21,472 nt of DNA from an uncultured Clostridia bacterium (GCA_934757865.1 CAKVLS010000013.1:1-21472); one strand, 5' to 3'; positions 6,928 to 14,294 are shown, numbered from the stretch's first letter. The notes: a model not told the origin generated them from the sequence alone. A program made the numbers and translations.

Positions 6928-8205
6928 ATGATATATGTATGTATTGTATTATGTGTAATTATGTTGTTATCTATTATATATCTTATATATAAGGTTAACA
7001 AAAGCAGCAATGTCAAAGCTCTAGATAATAGCGAAGATATCAAAAAGATTGCTGACGACCTAAACGCTATGCGTATGGAGTTTGCGGGCATTAAACAATC
7101 TTTTGATACTTTTAGTAATTTGACTACTCAGAACATTAAGATTATGGGCGAAGGTCAAGTAAGTTCTATTAAAAATATTGGCGATACCCAAACTTCGCAG
7201 ATTAGGGAACTAGAAAATAGACTAAATACCGTTCTTGGCAATACTGAAGCTAGACTTGAAAGAATAACAAGAAATATAAGCGATGGCCTAAATAGTATAA
7301 GAGCATCCAATGACGAGCAGTTAGAAAAAATGCGTGCAACTGTTGATGAGAAGTTAGACAAGACTCTTAGCGATAGGCTAGATAGTGCATTTAAGAACAT
7401 TATAACCACTCTAGACAATGTCCAAAAGAGCGCTGGAGAGATGAAACTTGCAGTTGACAGCGTGTCTGACTTTAAGCGTATGATTAGCGGTGTTAAGACT
7501 CGTGGTATTTGGGGCGAGGTACAACTAGGCAATGTCTTAGAGCAAATGTTATCTCCTAACCAATACGGCAGTCAAGTTTCTGTTGATGGCAGTTCAGAGA
7601 GGGTTGACTTTGTTGTCAAACTTCCTGGCAAAAATCAAGATGAAATTATTTATCTTCCTATTGATGCTAAGTTTCCCGTTGAAGATTATTCTAGACTATG
7701 TGATGCTAGCGAGCACGGTGACAGCAAACAAATTGAGCAATGCCAAAAAGACCTTGTAAAGAGTATCAAAAAGCAAGCCAAGAGCATAAGCGAAAAATAT
7801 ATCAAGCTTCCTAAGACAACAGAGTTTGCCGTTATGTATCTACCTATAGAGGGCTTGTATGCCGAGGTTGTCAAAGATTCTAGCCTATGCGATATGATCC
7901 AAAGAGATTATAGAGTAATTGTTTGTGGGCCTAATACAGTTACTGCACTTTTGAGCAGTCTTCAAATGGGCTTTAAGACACTAGCTATCGAAAAGCGTTC
8001 TGGAGAGATTTGGGAACTACTTGGAACTTTCAAAAAGGAATTTTCAAACTTTGCTGACCTACTAGAAAAGACCAAAAAGCAAATTGACGGCGCAAGCAAC
8101 ACTATCGATGACGCAACCAAAAAGACTAAAACTATTGAGCGTAAACTAAAATCTGTTGCAGATATCGAACCTCCAAAAGATAATGACTTAATTACTTTTG
8201 ATTAA
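6928..8205 (+). CDS. rmuC: RmuC-family DNA recombination protein
   Basis: The 425-residue protein begins with one membrane segment (residues 2-22), followed by a long coiled coil (about 35-170) and the RmuC core. The core shows TRGIWGEVQLGNVLEQML (191-208), RVDFVVKLPG (225-234) and IYLPIDAKFPVEDYSRL (241-257), with E197, D227 and D246-x-K248 fitting a PD-(D/E)XK nuclease-like fold. FAVMYLPIEGLYAEV and the SLQMGFKTLAIEK block follow. RmuC limits inversions at short repeats in E. coli. TAAGGAG overlaps the stop of the CCA gene and lies 6-7 nt before this ATG, so the two form an operon. Length is slightly below E. coli RmuC. Confidence 0.95.
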   Translation: MIYVCIVLCVIMLLSIIYLIYKVNKSSNVKALDNSEDIKKIADDLNAMRMEFAGIKQSFDTFSNLTTQNIKIMGEGQVSSIKNIGDTQTSQIRELENRLNTVLGNTEARLERITRNISDGLNSIRASNDEQLEKMRATVDEKLDKTLSDRLDSAFKNIITTLDNVQKSAGEMKLAVDSVSDFKRMISGVKTRGIWGEVQLGNVLEQMLSPNQYGSQVSVDGSSERVDFVVKLPGKNQDEIIYLPIDAKFPVEDYSRLCDASEHGDSKQIEQCQKDLVKSIKKQAKSISEKYIKLPKTTEFAVMYLPIEGLYAEVVKDSSLCDMIQRDYRVIVCGPNTVTALLSSLQMGFKTLAIEKRSGEIWELLGTFKKEFSNFADLLEKTKKQIDGASNTIDDATKKTKTIERKLKSVADIEPPKDNDLITFD

Positions 8206-8232
8206 GTATAAAAAAATATTTTCTAAACATAC

Positions 8233-8255
8233 TAACACCAAAAAAGAAGGTGTTA
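8233..8255 (+). promoter_or_regulatory. Hairpin covering the ribosome binding site of the VanW gene
   Basis: TAACACC (8233-8239) and GGTGTTA (8249-8255) form a perfect 7-bp stem with a 9-nt A-rich loop. The Shine-Dalgarno AAGGTG (8247-8252) straddles loop and 3' arm, 5 nt before the ATG. There is no T-tract, so it is not a terminator for rmuC. It could limit ribosome access and set VanW-protein output relative to RmuC. Confidence 0.55.
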
Positions 8256-8257
8256 AG

Positions 8258-9667
8258 ATGAAGAAAAAAGATTATATATTAACCTCCATAATTGTCATAG
8301 CTATCATTACGCTAGCTATCGTTTGTGGGGGTTATTTTATTTCGGCTAGTACCAAAACTAATACTTTTGCCAAAGGTACAGTATTTGGCGGAGTAGATAT
8401 AAGCGGGCTAGATATTGACTCCGCGGGCGGAAAAGTAAATGGTGCTCTTGATAGACTTGCCGAGAGCGCAAGGCTAACTCTTAGATATAACGGACAAGAG
8501 TGGACTTTTGGCAGTGGTAACTTTGCGGTAAAAAGCAATGCCCAAAATGCCTTGGAAAAAGTTCTTCGCAAAGGAAAGGCCGGTAAATATTATATGGACG
8601 AAGACGACGGGCTTAAAGTCGAGTATGTCTTCAACGGTATGGAAGATAAACTTGAAGAAGTTTTTGCAGATATCGAAAAAGACCCTGCGGACGCAGAGAT
8701 TATATTTGACGCAGATAAAGATGACCCATTTACTATCACTCCACATGTTGTAGGTGTAACAGTAGATAGAGCTAGACTATGCGATGAGATTTTGAATAAA
8801 CTAAAAACTCAAGATGTTGTTACAATAGATATACCGGTTATCCAAACTATGCCAAATGTCCTAAGCGATGACCTTATTAAATATACAAGAGAGCAAGCAT
8901 CTTTTTCGACAGACTTTTCTAAATCGTCTAGCCAAAGAAAAGAAAATATCCGTCTTGCATTTAACAAAATTAACGGCACAAGACTAGAGAGCGGCGAGGA
9001 GTTTTCTTTTAATAATGTCGTAGGAGAGAGAACGGTAGAAAATGGATTCAAAGAAGCTAAGGTTATACTTGGTGGCGAGTATGAAAATGGTATTGGTGGC
9101 GGAGTATGTCAGGCATCTACTACCCTTTATAATGCAGTGATTAGGGCGGGGCTTGATGTCTTGGAAGTTAATCATCACTCATTACCAGCTAGCTATGTAC
9201 CGTTATCTCTAGATGCTATGGTGTCTTGGGGTTACTCAGATTTTAGATTTGTCAATAATAGTGATGGTCCTGTCTTTATCAAGGCAACTACTGATGACAA
9301 AAATCTTTATGTCAAAATATACGGAAACACTCTTAAAGAAAATCAAAAAATAGAGCCCCGTGCTGAGCTTATCAAGACTATTCCGCATAGTGGAGATAAA
9401 GTCATAGCCGACACAGAAGGATTGTATAAAGACAAGATAATGTTCAAGGGCGAGTATATTAGAGTAAGTTATCCAAAAGAAGGCTATGAGAGTAGAGCTT
9501 TCCTAGACTTTTATGAAGACGGTCAAAAAGTGGATTCAAAAGAAATTCGCCATGACACATACAACGCAAGACAAGGCGTTGTATACGAAGGTATAGAAGA
9601 TTTGCCAGAAGGCATGACACTTCCTGCTAATACCGTATCTATTATACCGCCACAGACCAATGTATAA
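8258..9667 (+). CDS. VanW-family membrane-anchored cell-wall protein with peptidoglycan-binding-like and G5-like domains
   Basis: I place the start at the ATG at 8258 (AAGGTG 5 nt before), not at an upstream in-frame TTG at 8198 that lies inside rmuC; the product is 469 residues. It opens with a Lys-rich N-terminus and one membrane helix (about 7-28), so most of it lies outside the cell. A YoaR/PG_binding_4-like region (about 35-205) precedes the VanW domain: FSTDFSKSSSQRKENI, INGTRLESGEEFSFNNVVG, GIGGGVCQASTTLYNA, VNHHSLPASYVP. The C-terminal about 90 residues resemble a G5 domain. VanW occurs in vancomycin-resistance clusters but is common in Gram-positives without them; no van genes are present here. 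The exact biochemical role of the family is unknown. Confidence 0.9.
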   Translation: MKKKDYILTSIIVIAIITLAIVCGGYFISASTKTNTFAKGTVFGGVDISGLDIDSAGGKVNGALDRLAESARLTLRYNGQEWTFGSGNFAVKSNAQNALEKVLRKGKAGKYYMDEDDGLKVEYVFNGMEDKLEEVFADIEKDPADAEIIFDADKDDPFTITPHVVGVTVDRARLCDEILNKLKTQDVVTIDIPVIQTMPNVLSDDLIKYTREQASFSTDFSKSSSQRKENIRLAFNKINGTRLESGEEFSFNNVVGERTVENGFKEAKVILGGEYENGIGGGVCQASTTLYNAVIRAGLDVLEVNHHSLPASYVPLSLDAMVSWGYSDFRFVNNSDGPVFIKATTDDKNLYVKIYGNTLKENQKIEPRAELIKTIPHSGDKVIADTEGLYKDKIMFKGEYIRVSYPKEGYESRAFLDFYEDGQKVDSKEIRHDTYNARQGVVYEGIEDLPEGMTLPANTVSIIPPQTNV

Positions 9668-9680
9668 TACCCAAAAACCC

Positions 9681-9710
9681 TTATGCATAACTGGACAAGC
9701 CTATGCATAA
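9681..9710. repeat. Two 20-bp-spaced copies of TATGCATAA
   Basis: TTATGCATAA (9681-9690) and CTATGCATAA (9701-9710) are near-perfect palindromes exactly 20 bp apart, about two helical turns. TTATGCATA differs from the DnaA-box consensus TTATnCACA at one position, and the palindrome reads so on both strands. They border the DnaA-box cluster. Confidence 0.55.
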
Positions 9711-9742
9711 AGTATTGTATAAAGCAAGAATATTCCAAAAAG

Positions 9743-9993
9743 TTGTCCACAAAAGTTATCCACATAAGGATGTTTTTGGCAATACCAAAACCTCCCAAAA
9801 TTATAACTTTCAAAATTAAATTGTGGATAACTCGGGACTTTTGGTGGATAAGTGGATAACTTTTGTGCAAAAATGTGTTTTTATTCACAAAAAATGGTAA
9901 ATATACACGAAATAAATATTTATAAGCAAAAATGAATAAATATAAGCATGTGGATGAGTGGATAACTTTTTGGGAAACTAAGAGTTGTCCACA
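9743..9993. other. DnaA-box cluster: candidate replication origin or DnaA-titration locus
   Basis: Nine DnaA-type boxes lie in 251 bp of gene-free DNA. Plus strand: TTGTCCACA 9743-9751, TTATCCACA 9756-9764, TTATTCACA 9881-9889, TTGTCCACA 9985-9993. Minus strand: TTATCCACA 9822-9830, TTATCCACC 9843-9851, TTATCCACT 9851-9859, TCATCCACA 9949-9957, TTATCCACT 9957-9965. The two abutting pairs belong to a 21-bp direct repeat (9844-9864 and 9950-9970, 20/21 identical). About 60 bp of nearly pure A/T (9890-9948) lies between the clusters and could unwind. One more near-match, TTATCCAAA, is at 10016-10024. Against a main oriC: dnaA, dnaN, rpmH and parAB are not nearby, and genes on both sides run in the same direction. 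Confidence 0.8.
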
Positions 9994-10037
9994 TTTTTTG
10001 TTTTTTGATAGTTTTTTATCCAAATGACACAAATCGT

Positions 10038-10066
10038 TTGATTATTTTTTTTGGATATAGTATTAT
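10038..10066 (+). promoter_or_regulatory. Promoter of the first DUF308 gene
   Basis: TTGATT (10038-10043), a 17-bp spacer and TATTAT (10061-10066). The weak DnaA-box-like TTATCCAAA (10016-10024) lies just upstream, so DnaA could influence this promoter. Confidence 0.6.
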
Positions 10067-10093
10067 ATTTACAACAAAGGAGTGGTTTATATT

Positions 10094-10942
10094 ATGGTAA
10101 ATTTCAAAAAATTAAAATTGATGCCTATTATCCTTGCTGGTGTTCTTCTTGCAGCTGGTATTGTTATTTTGGGCATGAGTTATGGTAAGTTCCCTGAGGC
10201 TACCCTAGCTATTATGTTTGGTACTTTGACTTTGGGTGTCGGTACTACTAGACTTGTTTATGGCTTTTTGACTTACAAAGATGAGCTTGATGCTCGTAAC
10301 AACATTACTCTTGGAGTATTAGATGTTATTTGGGGTATCTTGATGCTTGTTCTTAACCAAAACACATTTGCATTCGTAACACTATTTGGTCTATGGTGCT
10401 TAATCGCAGCTGTTTTGGAAACAATTGAAATCCTTAACAATGTTGTTGCAAGAAGACCTATGCTTCACCTTCTAGCTGATGCTATTATCAATTTGCTATT
10501 TGGTGTGATTATGATGATCGGCGGAACTTTCAAAGGTCAATTCCCAACATTTATTGGTATCTATCTAGTTCTTAATGCTCTAAGCTCATTCATGGTAACA
10601 CTACTATCAATCCGTGGTGTATACAATCCAGAAAAAGTTGTTGAAGAGATCACCGGAAAAGAAACAGTAAAAGAAGATGCTGATGTAGAGCTTATTGGAG
10701 TAGAAGTAGAAAAAGCTCCAGAGACAAAAGCAGAAACTGCAGAGCCAGAAGTAGAACTTATTGGTGTAAAGGTAGAAAAAGCTCCTGCTAAAAAAACTAC
10801 AACCAAAAAGACAACTACAACCAAAAAGACAACTACAACCAAAAAGACAACTACAACCAAAAAGACAACTACAAAAAAGCCAGCAACAAAAACAACTGCA
10901 AAGAAAACAACAACCAAAAAAACTACAACTAAAAAAGCATAG
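10094..10942 (+). CDS. DUF308/HdeD-like membrane protein with long Lys/Thr-rich C-terminal tail
   Basis: The ATG at 10094 gives 282 residues; an in-frame GTG at 10082 lies inside the AAAGGAG ribosome site and is rejected. Residues about 8-175 form six hydrophobic segments with DUF308-style turns (LGVGTTRLVYGFL, LLFGVIMMIGG, FIGIYLVLNALSSF). The cytoplasmic or external tail then holds a twice-repeated VELIGVxVEKAP unit and about 55 residues made almost only of Lys and Thr with a few Ala/Pro. This tail resembles histone-H1-like and AlgP-type nucleic-acid or polyanion binding tails. HdeD is linked to acid stress in E. coli, but no function is known for this form. Its neighbour at 11147 is a paralogue without the tail. 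A strong terminator follows. Confidence 0.85.
   Translation: MVNFKKLKLMPIILAGVLLAAGIVILGMSYGKFPEATLAIMFGTLTLGVGTTRLVYGFLTYKDELDARNNITLGVLDVIWGILMLVLNQNTFAFVTLFGLWCLIAAVLETIEILNNVVARRPMLHLLADAIINLLFGVIMMIGGTFKGQFPTFIGIYLVLNALSSFMVTLLSIRGVYNPEKVVEEITGKETVKEDADVELIGVEVEKAPETKAETAEPEVELIGVKVEKAPAKKTTTKKTTTTKKTTTTKKTTTTKKTTTKKPATKTTAKKTTTKKTTTKKA
10801..10872 (+). repeat. 18-bp tandem repeat, four perfect copies, inside the DUF308 gene
   Basis: The unit AACCAAAAAGACAACTAC repeats exactly at 10801, 10819, 10837 and 10855, with degenerate copies on both sides. Each unit encodes six residues (Thr-Lys-Lys-Thr-Thr-Thr register), so copy-number change would lengthen or shorten the tail without a frameshift. 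Confidence 0.95.
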
Positions 10943-10949
10943 TTAATAA

Positions 10950-10987
10950 AATAAACCTCAAGAATTTTCTTGGGGTTTATTTTTTTT
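10950..10987 (+). terminator. Intrinsic terminator after the first DUF308 gene
   Basis: AATAAACCTCAAG (10950-10962) pairs with CTTGGGGTTTATT (10969-10981) over 13 bp with one T-G wobble and a 6-nt loop, followed by a run of T to 10987. Confidence 0.9.
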
Positions 10988-11042
10988 GACAAAATAATAA
11001 TTGTCATAAGCCAAATATTGTGGTAATATATTCGTATGATTG

Positions 11043-11065
11043 TTACTCAAAGGTTGATTGAGTAA
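11043..11065. repeat. 8-bp inverted repeat upstream of the second DUF308 gene
   Basis: TTACTCAA (11043-11050) and TTGAGTAA (11058-11065) are perfect inverted arms with a 7-bp centre, about 80 bp before the ATG. It could be an operator or a leader hairpin. I could not identify a convincing promoter in this intergenic gap. Confidence 0.4.
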
Positions 11066-11146
11066 ATGATGCCTATAACTTATTGTTGTGATATATGTTG
11101 CCAAAAGTTATGAATAAAATAGTTAGTATTTTTTAGGGGTAAAATA

Positions 11147-11716
11147 ATGAAAAAGATTCCAAAGCATAAGTGGATACTAATAGCTTGTGGTATAGCACTA
11201 GCAGTATTAGGACTTGTGCTTATCAATGTTAACAAATATGCAAAAGAATATTTAAGCGTTATAGTTGGTTCTGTTATGCTTATAATAGGTGTTATAAGAC
11301 TTGTTTATGGCATAGTTGTATGTCTTAAAGAAAAAGATTTCTTTTATCAAGTCATCTTTGGCGGTATATCAATAGCATTTGGTATAGTGTTTGTTGTATT
11401 TAGAATGGACCCTGTTTTGTTCTTTGTATTATTTAGTATTTGTATTTTGGCGGAGGCCATTACAGAGTGCGCTACTGGCGTTGGCAAAGCTTATGAAGAA
11501 ATTTCAGGCATAGGTATGATAGTTGTTGGTATTATCAAATTTATCTTTGGTATAGCTATTATGATAAGACCTGTTGGAGATACAACTTTGTGGGTAATAT
11601 TTGTTGGTATTTATTTTGTGCTATATGCAGCTACTATGATACTAGTAACTATCAATATTAAGCATCACAATGAGACAGAAGAACAAAAAACCGCTGAGGA
11701 CGCAAAAAATAATTAA
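11147..11716 (+). CDS. DUF308/HdeD-like membrane protein
   Basis: The 189-residue protein has six hydrophobic segments and a short charged C-terminus (HHNETEEQKTAEDAKNN). It is a paralogue of the preceding gene: both share a V..(T/I)RLVYG motif after the second helix and an FVGIYFVLYA / FIGIYLVLNA segment before the last helix. It lacks the Lys/Thr tail. RBS is AGGGGT about 7 nt before the ATG. Terminators lie on both sides, so it is transcribed alone. Function is unknown; E. coli HdeD is an acid-stress membrane protein, but sequence similarity here is at the level of the DUF308 fold only. Confidence 0.8.
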   Translation: MKKIPKHKWILIACGIALAVLGLVLINVNKYAKEYLSVIVGSVMLIIGVIRLVYGIVVCLKEKDFFYQVIFGGISIAFGIVFVVFRMDPVLFFVLFSICILAEAITECATGVGKAYEEISGIGMIVVGIIKFIFGIAIMIRPVGDTTLWVIFVGIYFVLYAATMILVTINIKHHNETEEQKTAEDAKNN

Positions 11717-11725
11717 ATAAATATA

Positions 11726-11752
11726 AAAGCTACTTTTTGAGGTGGCTTTTTT
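11726..11752 (+). terminator. Intrinsic terminator after the second DUF308 gene
   Basis: AAAGCTACT (11726-11734) pairs with GGTGGCTTT (11741-11749) using two G-U pairs, 6-nt loop TTTTGA, followed by Ts. Confidence 0.85.
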
Positions 11753-11754
11753 AT

Positions 11755-11783
11755 TTGCTACAATATTATAAAAATGTTAAAAT
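11755..11783 (+). promoter_or_regulatory. Promoter of the ABC exporter gene
   Basis: TTGCTA (11755-11760), 17-bp spacer, TAAAAT (11778-11783) preceded by TGT (extended -10). The predicted start point (about 11790) is at the Shine-Dalgarno AGAGGA, 17 nt from the -10 to the ATG. Confidence 0.65.
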
Positions 11784-11800
11784 ACCACTAGAGGATACCA

Positions 11801-13546
11801 ATGAAAAAATCAAATCAAAATATCAAACAAAAAAACCCACTTTTACTTTTGTGGGAAGTAATGACTAGAAAAAATAAAGTGCAATTCTTTTTCTTATTAC
11901 TATTAGGATTTGTAGCATCTGTTGCGGTGCTTATTCCTACACAGATGATAAGTATAATTGTATCTAAGCTATCAGGCGAAGCAGTGTCATTTTTTGGCAT
12001 CAAGATAAGTAGCGATATAGGTTATATTGCTATAATTATCGGCGCAGGTATCATCACATACTGCATGAGAGTACTTAGTACAACATATTCTCTTGAGATG
12101 GAAAAACTAATCAAAAGAGTAGTTTGCAACATGAGATCAGAAACATATAGTTGGTTAGTTGTCCCTAGAAAGAATATGGACCTTAAAATGACAGACGGCG
12201 ATGCATTATATCGTATGAACGAAGCCCCAGAATATATCATCAATGTCGTAGATAGCCTTTTGTCTGAGATTTTACCAAATATATTCTCGGCAATAGTTGC
12301 GTTTATTTATATTTGCTTTTTGGACATTTTGTCAGTTCCATTTATTTTGGGCAGTGTAATACTTGTACTTACTTGCGTAATAATTAGAACAAGAATTGAA
12401 AAAGGCATTTCTGTAAAAACCGAAGCCACAAAATCTGCAGTATCTAATACCATATCCAACTCAATAGACAATTTACCACTTATCAACTTATATAAGTCAA
12501 TGGCTTATGAGCAAAGGATATTTGATAAAAAAATAGAAGCATATTACGACCAACAAAAGAAGCAAATCAACCTTCGTCATATCTACTGGCTAATTGTTGA
12601 ACTTATAGAAGTTTTGTGTACCTTTGGAATTATTTTCTTGTGTGCTAAAAGAATTATGGACAAGACTATGATAGTCGGCAATATTATTGTTATCGCAAAC
12701 TATGTTTCTTCTATCTTTACACCTATTCAGTCAGTTGGCTGGTTCTCAACTAGATGGGTTCAATGTTCTGTTAAAATCAATAGAGTATACGAACTAAAAC
12801 CACTTAAACAAGATACCTTGCCACTAACTACTGATGTCAGTGAAAAGATTAACAGCCTAGAAATAAAAAATGTCAATGTCCAAAACGGCGATATTTTCCG
12901 TATCGAAAATGTAAATATGAAGTTCGAAAAAGGCAAACTTGCTGTTATCTACGGCGAGAGCGGTTGCGGTAAGAGTACTATTATGAGAGTGCTTTGCGGA
13001 CTTTGCGAGAGGATGGACGGAGACATCATAATTAACGGCGAGAAAAAAATTCCAACAGCGTACCTTATCACAGACAAAATGTCTGTTACAATGCAGAGTC
13101 CATTTATCTTTAACCGTGATGTAAAACTTAATGTATTGTACCCAGAAGGCGTAGTTCATGAGGGAACAAAAGATATAGTCGAGCTACTTGGCATGCAAAA
13201 GTTATATAACAGAAAGTTTAATGAAGCCAAACAACAAAACTTAGAAAATATGTTAAGTGGTGGCGAAAAGAAAAGAGTATGTATTGCTCGTGGACTTTTG
13301 AAGCCGGCAGATATCTATATTTTTGACGAGCCAACTAACGACCTAGATGCAAAAAATGCAAATAATGTAATTAAGAGTATCAACAAACTAAAAGACAATG
13401 CAATAGTAATAGTTGTATCTCATGACGAAAGAGTAATGAAAAAGGCCGATGTCCTAATCAAGATGGATAACAAAGTAATGTTAAAATCAAATGAATGGGA
13501 CGAAGAGGCAATGAAAGAGCTTGGCGAGAGCTCAAGTAATATGTAG
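11801..13546 (+). CDS. ABC exporter, fused membrane and ATPase domains
   Basis: A half-transporter of 581 residues. The membrane domain (about 25-320) has six hydrophobic spans. The ATPase domain shows Walker A GESGCGKST (385-393), Q-loop TMQSPFIF, signature LSGGEKKRVCIARGLL (485-500), Walker B YIFDEPTND with D509-E510, and the H-loop VSHDE. It should work as a homodimer or with another half. Substrate is not evident; the family exports lipids, peptides or drugs. RBS AGAGGA, own promoter. The GNAT gene follows after 77 bp with no terminator between, so they may be cotranscribed. The typical A-loop aromatic is not obvious, since the segment before Walker A reads NVQNGDIFRIENV. Confidence 0.9.
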   Translation: MKKSNQNIKQKNPLLLLWEVMTRKNKVQFFFLLLLGFVASVAVLIPTQMISIIVSKLSGEAVSFFGIKISSDIGYIAIIIGAGIITYCMRVLSTTYSLEMEKLIKRVVCNMRSETYSWLVVPRKNMDLKMTDGDALYRMNEAPEYIINVVDSLLSEILPNIFSAIVAFIYICFLDILSVPFILGSVILVLTCVIIRTRIEKGISVKTEATKSAVSNTISNSIDNLPLINLYKSMAYEQRIFDKKIEAYYDQQKKQINLRHIYWLIVELIEVLCTFGIIFLCAKRIMDKTMIVGNIIVIANYVSSIFTPIQSVGWFSTRWVQCSVKINRVYELKPLKQDTLPLTTDVSEKINSLEIKNVNVQNGDIFRIENVNMKFEKGKLAVIYGESGCGKSTIMRVLCGLCERMDGDIIINGEKKIPTAYLITDKMSVTMQSPFIFNRDVKLNVLYPEGVVHEGTKDIVELLGMQKLYNRKFNEAKQQNLENMLSGGEKKRVCIARGLLKPADIYIFDEPTNDLDAKNANNVIKSINKLKDNAIVIVVSHDERVMKKADVLIKMDNKVMLKSNEWDEEAMKELGESSSNM

Positions 13547-13623
13547 TAAAAAAAATTGAACGAATTAAACAAAAGAGAAAATAGACAAAACTCTAAAACA
13601 AAAAAATATAGAGGTACAAAATA

Positions 13624-14088
13624 ATGAATATAACATTTAGACAAGCAGACATTAACGACTTTGAAGATGTTGTTAAGTTATACAAACAAGTTATCAAAAC
13701 AACTTTTACTACTTGGGACAAAGATTATCCAAGCAAGGATATGATAAAAGATGATATCCAGAGTAATAGATTACTTGTTATGCTAGACGACAATAAAATA
13801 ATCGGCGTTGCGGCTGTAGACGATAACAAGTTTATAGACGAGGGCGAAAAGATTGGAGGATTTGCAAGAATTTGCGTTAGTCCAGATTATCAGCATCAAG
13901 GGCTTGGCACAAAATTAGTAAAGTATATTATAGAAAAACTAAAAGCTAGTGGCTGCAAAAAAATAAAATTAAGAGTATCTATCAACAACCCAGCCGCTAT
14001 CAAAATGTACGAAAGGTGTGGCTTTAGTAGAGTTGGCACAGATTACAACTTTGAACTAGAGTGGTTTTTGTACGAGCTTGTACTATAA
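13624..14088 (+). CDS. GNAT-family N-acetyltransferase
   Basis: The 154-residue protein fits the GNAT fold. It has an N-terminal MNITFRQADINDFEDVVKLY, central strands with IIGVAAVDD, then the acetyl-CoA loop ARICVSPDYQHQGLGTKLV (Q/RxxGxG/A form, about 82-100), and the C-terminal NNPAAIKMYERCGFSRVG typical of the family. It transfers an acetyl group from acetyl-CoA to an amine; the substrate cannot be told from sequence. GAGGT lies 7-8 nt before the ATG. It follows the ABC exporter with an A-rich 77-bp gap. The first GACC..GGTC operator begins 15 bp after its stop. Confidence 0.92.
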   Translation: MNITFRQADINDFEDVVKLYKQVIKTTFTTWDKDYPSKDMIKDDIQSNRLLVMLDDNKIIGVAAVDDNKFIDEGEKIGGFARICVSPDYQHQGLGTKLVKYIIEKLKASGCKKIKLRVSINNPAAIKMYERCGFSRVGTDYNFELEWFLYELVL

Positions 14089-14103
14089 GATAGTGATTGT
14101 TAA

Positions 14104-14115
14104 GACCATTTGGTC
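14104..14115. promoter_or_regulatory. Operator copy 1 (GACCATTTGGTC)
   Basis: Arms GACCA and TGGTC around a 2-bp centre. It sits just upstream of a perfect TATAAT at 14126-14131, where a -35 region would be. No good -35 is visible, so this promoter may depend on or be blocked by the bound protein. A Shine-Dalgarno-like AAAGGAG (14142-14148) follows, but no gene starts after it. Confidence 0.6.
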
Positions 14116-14157
14116 GGGAAATGACTATAATGCCCTAAAATAAAGGAGTATAGCAAG

Positions 14158-14181
14158 TTTTACGACCGTACGGTCGTAAAA
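14158..14181. promoter_or_regulatory. Operator copy 2: perfect 24-bp palindrome
   Basis: A fully symmetric 24-bp palindrome centred between 14169 and 14170, core ACGACCGTACGGTCGT with A/T flanks. The GACCG..CGGTC layout is typical of TetR-family operators. Its centre is 60 bp from copy 1 and 152 bp from copy 3. Confidence 0.8.
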
Positions 14182-14232
14182 TAAATGCAATAATAAATTT
14201 CAATAATGCTAAAAATAATATAACTTAACATC

Positions 14233-14261
14233 TTGCAAAATGACACAAAATGTGCTAAATA
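14233..14261 (+). promoter_or_regulatory. Promoter P2 of the metal-binding protein gene
   Basis: TTGCAA (14233-14238), 17-bp spacer, TAAATA (14256-14261) preceded by TGC. The predicted start point is near 14268, giving a leader of about 88 nt containing a hairpin and operator copy 3. Confidence 0.5.
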
Positions 14262-14273
14262 ATAAATCTAGTG

Positions 14274-14294
14274 TTTTTGAGAAAATCTCAAAAA
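14274..14294 (+). repeat. Perfect 9-bp hairpin in the leader of the metal-binding protein mRNA
   Basis: TTTTTGAGA (14274-14282) and TCTCAAAAA (14286-14294) pair perfectly around a 3-nt AAA loop. No T-tract follows on the plus strand, so it is not a simple terminator for upstream genes; it may be a leader structure or a binding site. Confidence 0.5.

Noticed and set aside
8233..8255. Inverted repeat as an rmuC terminator
   Set aside because: No T-tract follows, and the arm includes the ribosome site of the next gene.
8198..8257. TTG start for the VanW protein inside rmuC
   Set aside because: The added residues are hydrophilic and unlike a signal anchor, while the ATG at 8258 has AAGGTG at good spacing and starts a typical membrane anchor.
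8258..9667. Vancomycin-resistance locus
   Set aside because: Only a VanW-family protein is present; no ligase, dehydrogenase or dipeptidase genes are nearby.
9523..10032. 169-residue minus-strand open frame across the VanW end and the DnaA-box region
   Set aside because: It runs through the box cluster and antisense to VanW, has no ribosome site, and its sequence looks like translated AT-rich repeats.
10801..10872. CRISPR-like repeat array
   Set aside because: The 18-bp units are directly adjacent without spacers and keep a reading frame, so they are a coding minisatellite.
10561..11007. 148-residue minus-strand frame rich in Val and Phe
   Set aside because: It is the antisense shadow of the Lys/Thr tandem repeat and crosses the terminator.
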